A stretch of 64,000 nucleotides of DNA from Natrinema sp. DC36 (GTDB lineage: Archaea > Halobacteriota > Halobacteria > Halobacteriales > Natrialbaceae). The stretch is taken from positions 1,240,001-1,304,000 of the forward strand of contig NZ_CP084472.1 of assembly GCF_020405225.1 (NCBI RefSeq), read 5' to 3'. The notes under the pieces are model-generated. The model saw only the letters and a list, made by a program, of their open reading frames with translations, ran no database searches and had not been told where the DNA came from. The stretch's first letter is position 1. Every line of letters begins with the position of its first letter. A program made the position numbers and the translations under genes. This document shows, piece by piece, positions 36,463-45,107 of this stretch.

Positions 36463-37227
36463 TCAGGAGTACGTCAGGTTCAGCTCGACCACGTTCGCGG
36501 CGCTCTCGAGGAGTTCGGGGAGTTCGGTCTCGAACCGGTCGCCTTTCATGCGGCTCTTCGGTCCGGCGACGCTGAGAGCGCCGATCGGGCGGTCGTCGCG
36601 GTCCAGAATCGGGACGGCGACACAACAGAGTCCGTCGATTCGCTCCTCTCGATCGAACGCCACACCACGGTCCCGGATCGTCTCGAGTTCGGCCTTGAGC
36701 TCGTCGCGGTCGGTGATCGAGTGCGCGGTATCGGCCGACATCCCGTGTTCGTCGAGGATTTCGTCGACGCGCTCCGCCGGGAGATGCGCGAAGATCGCCT
36801 TCCCCAGTCCCGTGTTGTGAAGCGGCACGCGGTGGCCGGTACTCGCCGCGACGTTGACGGCCTGATCGCCGCGCACCCGACAGACGTAGACGCCCTGTCC
36901 GTGCTCTTCGACCAGCAGGTTGACGAGCTCTCCGGTCTCATCCGCGATCGCTTCCATCTCAGGACGGGCCGTCTCGTAAAGGTCGTCACGCTGGCGCGCG
37001 TACCGGCCGAGATCGAGAAACCGGAGGCCGAGGTAGTAGGTCCCGTCCTCTTTGACGACGTACTCCTCCTGCTCGAGCGTGCTGAGATAGTTGTAGACAC
37101 TGCTTTTCGGCAGCTCGAGCTCGTTCGACAGTTCGGTGACCCCGGCACCGTCGAGTCGGCGTAACGTCTGGAGAATGTTGAACGTCGTGACAACCGATTT
37201 GACGGGATTGTTCGCTCGTTTGCCCAT
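36463..37227 (-). CDS. xacR: IclR family transcriptional regulator (XacR-like)
   Basis: A 254-residue regulator. Residues about 10-70 form the winged helix (VVTTFNILQTLRRLDGAGVTELSNELELPKSSVYNYLSTLE in order), and residues about 80-250 the IclR effector domain (AIADETGELVNLLVEEHGQGVYV, PLHNTGLGKAIFAHL, AFDREERIDGLCCVAVPI). In Haloferax the IclR protein XacR activates pentose genes in response to xylose and arabinose; the position at the edge of the island fits that role. A strong AT-rich box (AATATTTATACT, 37248-37259) gives a leaderless start. The symbol is by analogy. Confidence 0.82.
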   Translation of the reverse strand: MGKRANNPVKSVVTTFNILQTLRRLDGAGVTELSNELELPKSSVYNYLSTLEQEEYVVKEDGTYYLGLRFLDLGRYARQRDDLYETARPEMEAIADETGELVNLLVEEHGQGVYVCRVRGDQAVNVAASTGHRVPLHNTGLGKAIFAHLPAERVDEILDEHGMSADTAHSITDRDELKAELETIRDRGVAFDREERIDGLCCVAVPILDRDDRPIGALSVAGPKSRMKGDRFETELPELLESAANVVELNLTYS

Positions 37228-37247
37228 GCAATGGCTAGATAGTGTTT

Positions 37248-37259
37248 AGTATAAATATT
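37248..37259 (-). promoter_or_regulatory. TATA box of the IclR regulator gene
   Basis: AGTATAAATATT lies 21-32 nt before the ATG at 37227. Confidence 0.6.
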
Positions 37260-38392
37260 TGTGTGTTCAGCATTCACGAACGGAAGATGCAGTATGACGA
37301 CTACGCATTCGGATAAAGCGATGCTGGACGGCGTCGATCACTGCTGCTTCGGATATGTGAGTCGTTTGTACCGTCGCTCGCGAGCGAGACGGCAGTTCGT
37401 TATGAATGAACGATTTCCTATACGATCTTTTCAGCGTCGGTACCGGTATATCACTCCAACAGACGCAAATAAACGACCGGGCATGTTGATCCCCTGACTG
37501 ACGACGATACCGCCCGAAAACGGTACGAAAACCAGTCGTACGCGTGGGGGAAAGTTTTCGGTCGAAGCTCTCCCTTCTTCTCGATTTTCATTCGGTATTA
37601 CATAACGATCGGTGAGTTCGTCGAAACGAGAACGTAGTCGGACGAAAGGCGACCACTAGCCGGCTCGCAACCGGTTGAAAACGCGGTTTCCAGTCGAATC
37701 GTCGATCGCTACCCGGTGCCGTCGACATTCTAATTACAACCGTAGGATCGTAATGTAGAACGGCTGACCTCGGTGACCGGCCGCCCGTTAGGAGACCTGA
37801 TCTGCCTAAATACTAGTATATCGTCACTTCCCATAAAACATAATAATTCTAGTACAAAATCAGAGTCGGGGGTCTTTGGCCGTATATGTCACGGCGAAAT
37901 ATACGGACAACCGCCATTTCAGGCCGCTCAAAGGGATACTATCTCGGGGAGACGTCTCCAGTAAATCGCTGTCTCGCGCTGCCGGAGCTATCGCTGAGGG
38001 CCATCGATTCTCGCCCCAAATCGGCTTATTTCGACTCCTTCCCTCCACTACCGAGCGAACTTCCACGATTGTCGCTGTATCAGCCGAATATGTATATTAT
38101 ATTATTCATATTTAATATTACAGTCCTTTAGAACAAGGGAATTGGTCTGGGCCGTTAGATGGCGGGTGCGATAGTGATCGGCTCCTCGAAGCGGTTCATC
38201 CGATTCAAAGGAGCGTTCCGCACTCGTCTCGATATCGTTTCAACTTCACTGTACATCCGTATTCCGTTGTCGAGATCTGTTCGACACCGATCGGTATCGA
38301 GGGAATTCGGCCGGAGTTCCGACCCAATCCATTCGAGCAACGACCAACAACTCAAAAATAGTTTCTGACAACTCGACAGCGTACCGCCTACA

Positions 38393-38401
38393 CTTTTATA
38401 C
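38393..38401 (+). promoter_or_regulatory. TATA box of the ADH gene at 38424
   Basis: CTTTTATAC lies 23-31 nt before the ATG at 38424, giving a leaderless start. Confidence 0.6.
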
Positions 38402-38423
38402 TCGCTGCCACTACCGTTGGAAC

Positions 38424-39485
38424 ATGCGAGCAGCCGTACTCGAAGAACATGGGGAACCGCTGGCAGTCAAAGACGTTGACTATCCGGAGCCGGGAGCCGA
38501 TCAGGTAATCGTCGAGACCGAGGCGTGTGGGATCTGTCGGAGCGACTGGCACGCCTGGCAGGGCGACTGGAGCTGGATCGGCGCGGGCGTCCCGGAAGGG
38601 CAGATCCTCGGCCACGAGCCCGCTGGCGTCGTTTCGGCGGTCGGGAGCGACGTCGAGACCCTCGAGGAAGGCGACCGCGTCGCGGTGCCGTTCCACCTCG
38701 GCGACGGCACCTGTCCGCACTGTCGCGAAGGGCGGGCGAACAACTGTGAGACGGTGCTTCCGCTCGGCCTGTCGGAGTACTCCCAGGGCGCGTTCGCGGA
38801 GGCGTTTCCCGTTCGGGAAGCCGACTTCAACTGCGTGAAACTCCCCGATGACGTCGGCTTCACGGAGATGGCGGGTCTCGGCTGCCGGTTCATGACGGCC
38901 TACCACGCGCTGGCCGACCGGGCCGACCTTCGACCCGGCGACTGGGTCGCCATCCACGGCTGCGGCGGCGTCGGCCTCTCGGCGATCCACATCGCGGACG
39001 CGCTGGGTGCCCACCCGATCGCGATCGACCTCGTCGACGACAAACTCGAGCGCGCCGAGGAACTCGGTGCCCGGGAGACGGTCAACGTGACGGAGGTCGA
39101 CAGTTCGGCCCAGGCGGTCCAGGCCATCACCGACGGCGGTGCCGACGTCTCGATCGACGCACTGGGCGTCGCCGATACCTGCAAGAACTCGGTCAACAGC
39201 CTCGGCACGCGGGGCAGCCACGTGCAGGTCGGACTGACGACCGGCGAGGAGGAGGGCCAGATCGAACTTCCCGTCGACGTCATGACGATGCAGGAGATCG
39301 ACTTCCACGGCTCCTTCGGGATGCCGCTGGTCCGCTACGAGGAACTGTTCAACCTGATCGCACAGGGCACCCTCGAGCCCGACAAGATCATCGGCAAGAC
39401 GCTGTCGCTCGAGGAGGCTCCCGAGACGCTCGCCTCGATGGACGACTACGAAACGGTCGGCATTCCGGTCATCACGGAGTTCTGA
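38424..39485 (+). CDS. Zinc-dependent alcohol dehydrogenase
   Basis: A 353-residue medium-chain alcohol dehydrogenase. Catalytic zinc ligands sit in CGICRSDWHAWQGDW (Cys), GHEPAGVVSAVG (His-Glu) and GLGCRFMTAY (Cys); the structural zinc lobe CPHCREGRANNC has three clear cysteines. The Rossmann motif is AIHGCGGVGLSAIHIADALG with an Asp afterwards (DLVDDK), suggesting NAD. It resembles the alcohol dehydrogenase family acting on primary alcohols or glucitol in haloarchaea; the substrate is unknown. It lies outside the compact pentose operons but in the same island, with its own promoter. Confidence 0.82.
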   Translation: MRAAVLEEHGEPLAVKDVDYPEPGADQVIVETEACGICRSDWHAWQGDWSWIGAGVPEGQILGHEPAGVVSAVGSDVETLEEGDRVAVPFHLGDGTCPHCREGRANNCETVLPLGLSEYSQGAFAEAFPVREADFNCVKLPDDVGFTEMAGLGCRFMTAYHALADRADLRPGDWVAIHGCGGVGLSAIHIADALGAHPIAIDLVDDKLERAEELGARETVNVTEVDSSAQAVQAITDGGADVSIDALGVADTCKNSVNSLGTRGSHVQVGLTTGEEEGQIELPVDVMTMQEIDFHGSFGMPLVRYEELFNLIAQGTLEPDKIIGKTLSLEEAPETLASMDDYETVGIPVITEF

Positions 39486-40045
39486 GCGCGAACTACGAAC
39501 GTCGTTCCGCTCGGTTTTCACTACTGGGTTTCGACTCTGCGAGCCGCGGCTGTACGGGGGACGTATCGTGAAACCCGGGCGGGCGGGAACCGCCCTGGGC
39601 GTGAGAGACATGAGCGTACTCGAAGCGGGGGCGAGTCCACGTCCGAGCGATTCGGGCACGAACGCACGCAATGGCTGGTCAGCGCACAGATGAGCCGAGC
39701 GCGTACCCGGCGGGGAGTTACAACCCCGCAGGTCGACCGTTGCACGTGTTACCCATTGTTATGCAGCCGCTTGGCCACCGGTAGCGACTCCAAACCGAAC
39801 GCAGGTACCGTCTACTCCGATCGTAGCACCCTGCTACCGGTCGGCACTCGGTACACCCCGTCCGTTGTACTCCCTCGCGCTGACGAACCAAGCGGAACGG
39901 ACTCGCGTGGACGAACGGACGAACTCGAGTAGACGATCGGTCGAACCCTCGCCCGTCTCGAGATCGGACGCAACCGGTCGACGGGCAGGAGCTGCTTGCC
40001 TGCGACGCCTCCAGAAGGATGGGACTGCAGCCCGTTCGGGATCGT
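39486..40045. other. Intergenic, 560 nt, no supported gene
   Basis: No frame matches a known protein. A bulged hairpin (GCGGGG 39710-39715 paired with CCCCGC 39724-39729) is the main structure. A short in-frame stretch ending TAA/TGA near 39692 looked like a transposase tail but could not be supported. Confidence 0.45.
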
Positions 40046-41056
40046 ATGAGTGACGACGACGAATCGGAGCCGATTCGGATCGGTATCGTCGGACTGGGCT
40101 ACATCGGGACCACCGTCGGTGGGCAGTTCCACCGTCACCCTGACGCGACCGTCCGCGCGGTCTGCGATCTCGATGCGGCGCTCCGCGACGAAGTTGGCCG
40201 CGGGTTCGGCGTGTCCACAGATCGGCAGTACGCCGAGTACGAGACGATGCTCGCGGAGGCGTCTCTCGACGCAGTGCTCGTCGGGACGCCGCACACTCTC
40301 CACTACGAGCAAGTCGTCGCCGCCCTCGAGCGGGGCTGCCACGTCTACTGCGACAAACCGCTGACGACCGATCTCGAGCGGGCCCGCGACCTCGCGGATC
40401 GAGTCGAGCGAAGCGATCGGACCGTGATGGTCGGCTACCAGCGCCACCTCCAGACGGCGTTTCGAACGGCACGCGCCCGGTTCGACGAGCGCGAGCCGGA
40501 GTGGCTGACCGCCTCCATCACGCAGGGGTGGATCGACGACTCGCGGGAGACCTGGCGGCTCGATCCCGATCTGTCCGGCGGCGGTTTTCTCTACGATACG
40601 GGTAGCCACGTCCTCGACGGTGTTCTCTGGACGACCGGCCTCGAGCCGGCGTCCGTCGCCGCGAGCATGGCGTTCCACGACGACGAGCAGCGGGTCGACC
40701 GCCGCGCTCACCTCGACGTTCGGTTCGAAAACGGTGCGACTGGCACGTTTTCGTTTCACGGCGACGCGCCGTCGGTCCGCGAGCACGTCCACCTCTGGGA
40801 CGAGGAGGGTGCGGTCTACCTCGAGGGAACGCAGTGGGGGCCCCGGGAGGTCGTCGAAATCGATTCCGACGCCGGGGAGTACGTTCCCTATATCGATCCC
40901 CGCGACGAACGGACCCGGGCCGACGCGTTTCTCGAGAGCGTCAGAAGCGGAACCGAGCCGCCGGCGACGGTTCGGGACGCGCACCGGGTGACGGCGCTGA
41001 CCGAGGCGGCTTACGAGGCGGCTCGAACCGGTGATCGAGTTTCCGTCGACCGATGA
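40046..41056 (+). CDS. Gfo/Idh/MocA family oxidoreductase
   Basis: A 336-residue NAD(P)-dependent oxidoreductase. The Rossmann fold begins IRIGIVGLGYIGTTVGGQFH; CDKPLTTDLERARDL carries the conserved Lys; GGGFLYDTGSHVLDGVLW has the substrate-binding Asp and His; the C-terminal sheet is typical. It is clearly distinct from the Gfo6 protein at 20243, so the island has two members of this family. Likely substrates are sugars or inositols; nothing more specific can be read. The start at 40046 (MSDDDESEP) follows GGGATCGT, and an upstream in-frame ATG at 40019 is less likely. Confidence 0.78.
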   Translation: MSDDDESEPIRIGIVGLGYIGTTVGGQFHRHPDATVRAVCDLDAALRDEVGRGFGVSTDRQYAEYETMLAEASLDAVLVGTPHTLHYEQVVAALERGCHVYCDKPLTTDLERARDLADRVERSDRTVMVGYQRHLQTAFRTARARFDEREPEWLTASITQGWIDDSRETWRLDPDLSGGGFLYDTGSHVLDGVLWTTGLEPASVAASMAFHDDEQRVDRRAHLDVRFENGATGTFSFHGDAPSVREHVHLWDEEGAVYLEGTQWGPREVVEIDSDAGEYVPYIDPRDERTRADAFLESVRSGTEPPATVRDAHRVTALTEAAYEAARTGDRVSVDR

Positions 41057-41424
41057 TCGTCGCTCCGCCAGCGCATCGATCGGTGCGGCCGCCGGAACAA
41101 ACCGATCGCGCTTCCCCCGGCGTCGAATCGTCTTTCGGAACCGGTCGTTGCCGTTCGATTTCACCCGGATAAGTGGGATGATAACCGTCTTGTTACGGCT
41201 GTAAAAGCGGCTTTTCGTCGGAATACTCGTCGCCGAGCCATCGGGTCGATCCCGCCTCCGTCCCGGGGTATGAAACAGTTACTCTCGGTCGGTCGGCCGC
41301 GAGCGACGGGGCGAGTCGTCCGGATCCCCGTTCGATGGCGGTCGGCGGGTAAGACCCCCATAGTCGTCTTTGCCGATCGGTTACAAGCCGGATAACTACA
41401 TCTGGTGCTGGCTATCGAACGAGT
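41057..41424. other. Intergenic, 368 nt, nothing supported
   Basis: No gene visible. A weak TATA-like GGATAACTACA lies about 30 nt before the small zinc-protein gene at 41425. Confidence 0.5.
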
Positions 41425-41640
41425 ATGATAACCTGCACTAACTGCGAGACCGCCCAGTTCCTGCAGATCACGCAGAGTCGCGTCTACTTCGAGGACGGCG
41501 AAATGATCAACGAGATCTCCGAGACGTACGAGTGCACCCTGTGTGGGGCGACCGGCCAGTACGTCTACGATGACGACAGCGATGAGGAGACAGTCACTGG
41601 CGAGGTCGAGCACACGACCGAACGCCCGAAATACGCCTGA
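41425..41640 (+). CDS. Small CxxC zinc-finger protein (71 aa)
   Basis: A 71-residue protein with CTNC at residues 4-7 and CTLCG near residue 37, making a two-knuckle zinc ribbon, followed by an acidic tail with a run of Asp and Glu. The stretch FLQITQSRVYFEDGEMINEI is typical of a conserved haloarchaeal small-protein family of unknown function. It is the last gene before the gas-vesicle cluster and is read towards it (convergent with gvpM). Confidence 0.7.
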   Translation: MITCTNCETAQFLQITQSRVYFEDGEMINEISETYECTLCGATGQYVYDDDSDEETVTGEVEHTTERPKYA

Positions 41641-41726
41641 CCGTCAGCCCTCTCGGGGAACGAGACTCTCCGGGGGAACGGGAACGAACGAACCAAACTG
41701 GGTCGGCCGGTTACGTGCAGAGCAGG

Positions 41727-41762
41727 CGCAAAGCCTCGCCGTTCACGGCGGGGAGGATGTCA
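41727..41762 (+). mobile_element. IS200/IS605-type right end (remnant)
   Basis: GCGCAAAGCCTCGCCG is followed by a TTCA loop, the complementary arm CGGCGGGG and then AGGATGTCAA. A hairpin of this form followed by AGGATGTCA is, to my knowledge, the typical right end of haloarchaeal IS605/IS1341-type (TnpB) elements. No tnpA or tnpB gene is attached here, so it is a solo end or the trace of a deleted element. It lies 112 nt past gvpM. Confidence 0.55.
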
Positions 41763-41874
41763 AGCGTGCGGTAGCGGCGTTTCTCTCTCCGTCGATCGCA
41801 ATCGTCACGTCGTCGCTTCGTTCGATCGTCCTTCTCCTGTCAGCAGTCTCGAGTCGACGGTCTCGTGCCCGTAG

Positions 41875-42198
41875 TCAACTCGACGTTCCATCTCCGCCCT
41901 CGGCGTCCTCGTGGGAGCGACCGACACCGAGTTCGTCGAACGTAGTGCGGTTCTCGTCGAGTTCCGGCCGATCGTACTGGCGTCGGCTCACGGCTGCATT
42001 CCGGCGGCTGGCGTCCCACTCCTCGAAGAGGCCGTACTCCGTCATCGTCTCCATACCGGCGATGGCCGCCGTGAGCTTGATCCCGACCAGCGGAATATCC
42101 GCGACGGAGACGATCACGTCCGCGCGGAGGATCGCACCGTCTCTGAGCAACACGTCGAGCACGTCGACGAGCGCATCGTCGTTCTTTTGCGGTCTCAT
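41875..42198 (-). CDS. gvpM: Gas vesicle protein GvpM
   Basis: A 107-residue GvpA-related minor protein. The A-type core is DALVDVLDVLLRDGAILRADVIV followed by SVADIPLVGIKLTAAIAGMETM, matching the two-strand, two-helix fold of the shell protein. The C-terminal 40 residues are polar and specific to GvpM. GvpM interacts with other accessory proteins in the nucleation complex; overproduced alone it aggregates. The start MRPQKNDD at 42198 overlaps the gvpL stop by 4 nt. It ends the minus-strand gvp operon. Confidence 0.9.
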   Translation of the reverse strand: MRPQKNDDALVDVLDVLLRDGAILRADVIVSVADIPLVGIKLTAAIAGMETMTEYGLFEEWDASRRNAAVSRRQYDRPELDENRTTFDELGVGRSHEDAEGGDGTSS

Positions 42199-43163
42199 GG
42201 CTGTGGATTCGCTCGCTCGTCCGCGGCGGTCCCGCCACCGCCGAGTTCCGGTGCGAACGTGTACGGCGGCCACGGTCCCGTGAACCTGACCTCGACTCCG
42301 TCGTTCGCCGCCACGTCGTCGAGTATCGAGCCGATGGCTCCCTCGTCGTCCTCGTGGGCCAGCACCGTGAGCCGACAGAGGGTTTCGCCGTCGCCGGACT
42401 CGTCCGATCCGCCGCTCGAGTCTCCGCCCGTTTCCGACTCGCTGTCGGTTATGTCGTTCGAGAGTTGCGCGCTCGGCGAGCGCTCGAGCGCGTGGACCTC
42501 CCGCGCTTTTGCGGCCAGTCGCTCCTCGAGGTCAGCGGTCAACGATTCCCGTCGCGCGGCTCGAATCTCCGTCAGTCGCTGGTCGAACTTTTTCTCGAGC
42601 AGGAACGCCGTTCCCTCCTCGGAGCCGTCGATCTGCTCGTCCAGTTCGCGCAGCCGTTCGTCGCGCTCGATCAGCGCCTCGTCGCTGATCGGATCGACTT
42701 CGACCACTTCGACGCGGTACTCCCAGTGGTCCGCCAGCCCGGAGAGGGCGCGCTCGAGCGTCTCGGACTCCTCCCGGAGCCACTCTCGGACGGCGGCGTC
42801 GTCGCCGCGCAGAATCGTGTCGAACTGGAACGGGATCGGCGTTCCGAAGGCCTGTCCCGCCTCGTCGACGACCGTCTGGTGGCGGACGAGCCAGCGGCGG
42901 ATCTGTGCGAGATCCGCCGAGTCGTAGATACTGTCGCACGCGTGGACGACGGCTCCGATTCCGTTTTCGACGACGATCGAGACCGGTTCGTCGTCGACGC
43001 CGGTCGTCTCGAGGGCGGCGTCCTCGTCGGCCCGCACGAGACAGTACAGGTAGCGTCCCTCGTCGAGAGCCGGTGTCTCGGCGTGCTCGCCGGCCGGCTG
43101 CTCGTCGAGCGCCTCGAGTCCCTCGGCGCCATCGTCACCGTCGTTCGTGCCGTCGGAGCTCAT
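42195..43163 (-). CDS. gvpL: Gas vesicle protein GvpL
   Basis: A 322-residue member of the GvpF/GvpL family. The first ferredoxin-like part starts [20 protein letters not shown], the central [19 protein letters not shown] and the helical [13 protein letters not shown] follow, and the end is [18 protein letters not shown], the family's C-terminal hallmark. It has two haloarchaeal additions: an acidic N-terminal tail of 35 residues and an acidic Ser/Gly linker (about residues 245-265). GvpL is the hub that binds several Gvp accessory proteins. It overlaps gvpK and gvpM by 4 nt on each side. Confidence 0.92.
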   Translation of the reverse strand: MSSDGTNDGDDGAEGLEALDEQPAGEHAETPALDEGRYLYCLVRADEDAALETTGVDDEPVSIVVENGIGAVVHACDSIYDSADLAQIRRWLVRHQTVVDEAGQAFGTPIPFQFDTILRGDDAAVREWLREESETLERALSGLADHWEYRVEVVEVDPISDEALIERDERLRELDEQIDGSEEGTAFLLEKKFDQRLTEIRAARRESLTADLEERLAAKAREVHALERSPSAQLSNDITDSESETGGDSSGGSDESGDGETLCRLTVLAHEDDEGAIGSILDDVAANDGVEVRFTGPWPPYTFAPELGGGGTAADERANPQP

Positions 43164-43504
43164 TCGCCCTCACCGCCGAACACGGAATACCCAGGTTTCT
43201 GCGTGGCGGTCGGCTCGCCGTGAAGTTGTTCGATCGCGTCGTTGACCAGCCCGTCCAGATTGCCCCGGAGATCGTCGACGCCGTCCTCGATCTCCTCGTC
43301 CGCTTTGAGCTGTTCGATCTCGGCCTCGATCGTTGCGAGCTGGCTCCCGAGGCGTTCGACCTCCTCGTCCGAGAGGTTCCCCGACTCCATGCGACGAACC
43401 GCTTCGCGCTCGAGGGCGTCGATTAGGATTTCAACAACGGTTATGACAAGGGTAACGAGCCCCTGTCGCGCGTCCTCGCCGTCGCCGACGTCGATCGAAG
43501 TCAT
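43160..43504 (-). CDS. gvpK: Gas vesicle protein GvpK
   Basis: A 114-residue protein with the GvpK core: [28 protein letters not shown] followed in two parts by the [23 protein letters not shown] helix. GvpK is an essential accessory protein of gas-vesicle assembly. The C-terminal [25 protein letters not shown] is also family-like. It overlaps gvpJ and gvpL by 4 nt. Confidence 0.92.
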   Translation of the reverse strand: MTSIDVGDGEDARQGLVTLVITVVEILIDALEREAVRRMESGNLSDEEVERLGSQLATIEAEIEQLKADEEIEDGVDDLRGNLDGLVNDAIEQLHGEPTATQKPGYSVFGGEGE

Positions 43505-44094
43505 GATCCGTCGCCCTCCGCTTCCGGGGCGGCCTCGTTCTCCGCTGACTCCTCGTCAGCCGACTCCGCTTCGTTCTCGCTCGAGTCCGTGTCAGACTCC
43601 GAGTCCGCGTCGGATTCCGACTCGTCACTGAGCAGGTCGAATCCGCCGCTGGTCGGTCTGTCGGGGTTCGGTCTGGCTCCGAGGCGTTCGCTCACTAGCT
43701 CGTCGTCGCTGCCGGCGGCGTCGCGCTCGCTCGCTTCGTCGGTTTCCGCGTCGCGCTCGGCGCTATCGGCAGTTGCGTCGCCGTCTTCGTCGGCGGTGAC
43801 GTTGACGCCTCGAGTCGGATCGATCACCGGATTCGGTCGGTCCATCTCCGCGAGTTCGGGGTCGCCGACCGCTTCGGCGACGCGGCGCATGTCCGTCCCC
43901 TCGGGGAACTCGAGGCCGTACTTCGCCGCGGTCTCGAAGGAGGCGATCGCGGCCCGGACCTGCACGCCGAGCAGCTGGGTATCGCCGATCGAGACGGCGA
44001 TATCGGCGTTGATGACGATTCCCTTGTCCAGGAGCATCTCGACGACTTCGGCCAGGTCGGCCTTCTGGCGGCTGGGCTGGAACTCATCGACCAT
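43501..44094 (-). CDS. gvpJ: Gas vesicle protein GvpJ with long acidic tail
   Basis: A 197-residue protein. Residues 1 to about 85 are a GvpA-like core ([25 protein letters not shown] then [22 protein letters not shown]). Residues about 95-197 are an acidic, Ser/Glu/Asp-rich, presumably disordered tail with repeats of [20 protein letters not shown] type. Usual GvpJ proteins have about 110 residues, so the tail is an addition of about 80. I chose the ATG at 44094: an SD-like GGGGGTGAT lies right before it, and a GTG three codons earlier lies inside that SD. The gap of 86 nt to the preceding gene breaks the otherwise overlapping operon. Confidence 0.9.
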   Translation of the reverse strand: MVDEFQPSRQKADLAEVVEMLLDKGIVINADIAVSIGDTQLLGVQVRAAIASFETAAKYGLEFPEGTDMRRVAEAVGDPELAEMDRPNPVIDPTRGVNVTADEDGDATADSAERDAETDEASERDAAGSDDELVSERLGARPNPDRPTSGGFDLLSDESESDADSESDTDSSENEAESADEESAENEAAPEAEGDGS

Positions 44095-44145
44095 TGCGAT
44101 CACCCCCAGCGGTGCGCAGGGTTGGACCGCAGTCAGTCGTCGAAC

Positions 44146-44184
44146 TCACCTCGCAGCCGGTCGATCGTCGGAGTGGTCGGTCAT
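44146..44184 (-). other. 12-codon mini-ORF coupled to the preceding stop
   Basis: ATG 44184-44182 overlaps the TGA of the 308-residue gene (ATGA) and encodes MTDHSDDRPAAR before TGA at 44146-44148. It sits in the only gap of the minus-strand gvp operon. It may be a relic of a lost gene, possibly gvpI, or chance. Confidence 0.35.
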
Positions 44185-45107
44185 TCATTGTCGTTCCTCC
44201 GCTGTCGTTCTTGTCTCCGCTGTCGTTCCCGCTCGAGTTCGAACCGACGGCCGTAGATCCGTTTCCGCGTCGGTGCGGTCGAGAGTTTGACCTCCTGTGG
44301 CACCGTCGAATACCGGGTGCCGCTGCCGAGGTCGAGCCGATCGGTCGAAATCGTCGACGCTGCCGTCGGATTTCGCGAGTTCGTACTCGTGTCCTGCCGG
44401 CGCATCTTCTCGCGGTTGAACTCGTAGAGCTTCTCGAACGTTTCGTGCGTTTCGAGCAGCGCCGACCGGAAGGCGTCGATGCCTTCCATCGCCTGCTGCT
44501 GGATGGCCGCCTGGTAGGCTTCGGGATCCTCCTGGATGTTGATGTCGCCGAGTGCCGCCGTCGCGGCCTCCGTTGAGTCCATGTCCGTCTCGAGGAGTTC
44601 CCCCTCCTCACCGAACAGGCGCTCGTCGCTGGCCACGATCTCCGAGACCGCTTTTTCGACCGTGCCGGCATCGGAACTGTCTTCCAACTCATCGAGGGCC
44701 TCGTCCAGTTCGCGTTTTTCCTCCCAGAGGCCAGTCAGGTCCGCGGCGTTCCAGGTTTCGAGCAGGTCGATCGCGTCGAACAACTCCCTGAAATCCACGA
44801 GTTCGGTCGCGTCCCTATCGTCGTCCGCCAGAATGGCGGGGAGTTCGTCGACATCGATCGCATCCAGGAGTTCCTCCTCCTTGACCGCCTCCGGCAGTTC
44901 GCTGAGGTCCATCTCCTCGAGCAGTTCGCCGACCTCCGTTGCGACTCGTGCGAGAGCGTCGAGATCACCGATTATCGAGTCGATGGCGTCGTCGTCGAGT
45001 TCGTCGATCGCGTCGGCATCGGCGAGGGTCTCGTCGAGACGCTGGAGGCTCTCGGTCGCATCCTCGAGAAGCACTTCGAACGCGTCCGCCGATTCGTCGT
45101 CGCTCAT
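44181..45107 (-). CDS. Unrecognised 308-aa protein in the gvpI position
   Basis: I do not recognise a family for this protein. Residues 1 to about 240 are very acidic and helical (MSDDESADAFEVLLEDATES, then repeated LDALARVATEVGELLEEMDL-like stretches); there is no membrane segment. Residues about 250-308 switch to basic: TRKRIYGRRFELERERQRRQ and then a further Arg/Gln-rich end. It lies between gvpH and gvpJ, exactly where haloarchaeal clusters carry gvpI, a short, Arg-rich protein. So it could be an enlarged GvpI with an acidic N-terminal domain, or an unrelated replacement. It overlaps gvpH by 4 nt, so it is translated with the cluster. Confidence 0.75.
   Translation of the reverse strand: MSDDESADAFEVLLEDATESLQRLDETLADADAIDELDDDAIDSIIGDLDALARVATEVGELLEEMDLSELPEAVKEEELLDAIDVDELPAILADDDRDATELVDFRELFDAIDLLETWNAADLTGLWEEKRELDEALDELEDSSDAGTVEKAVSEIVASDERLFGEEGELLETDMDSTEAATAALGDINIQEDPEAYQAAIQQQAMEGIDAFRSALLETHETFEKLYEFNREKMRRQDTSTNSRNPTAASTISTDRLDLGSGTRYSTVPQEVKLSTAPTRKRIYGRRFELERERQRRQERQRRNDNE

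Larger units (their letters stand above)
37228..38423. other. Intergenic, 1196 nt, no supported gene
   Basis: The left edge is the xacR promoter (37248-37259) and the right edge the ADH promoter (38393-38401). In between, GC content is clearly lower than in neighbouring genes, with very AT-rich patches at about 37800-37860 and 38085-38122. Short frames near 37876 and 38155 have translations I do not recognise. It may be the remains of removed or inserted DNA. Confidence 0.5.

Noticed and set aside
39541-39695. In-frame stretch ending NARNGWSAHR that resembled a TnpB C-terminal tail, with a hairpin after it
   Set aside because: I could not align it to a TnpB core motif, and no zinc-finger or RuvC residues precede it; memory alone is not enough support.
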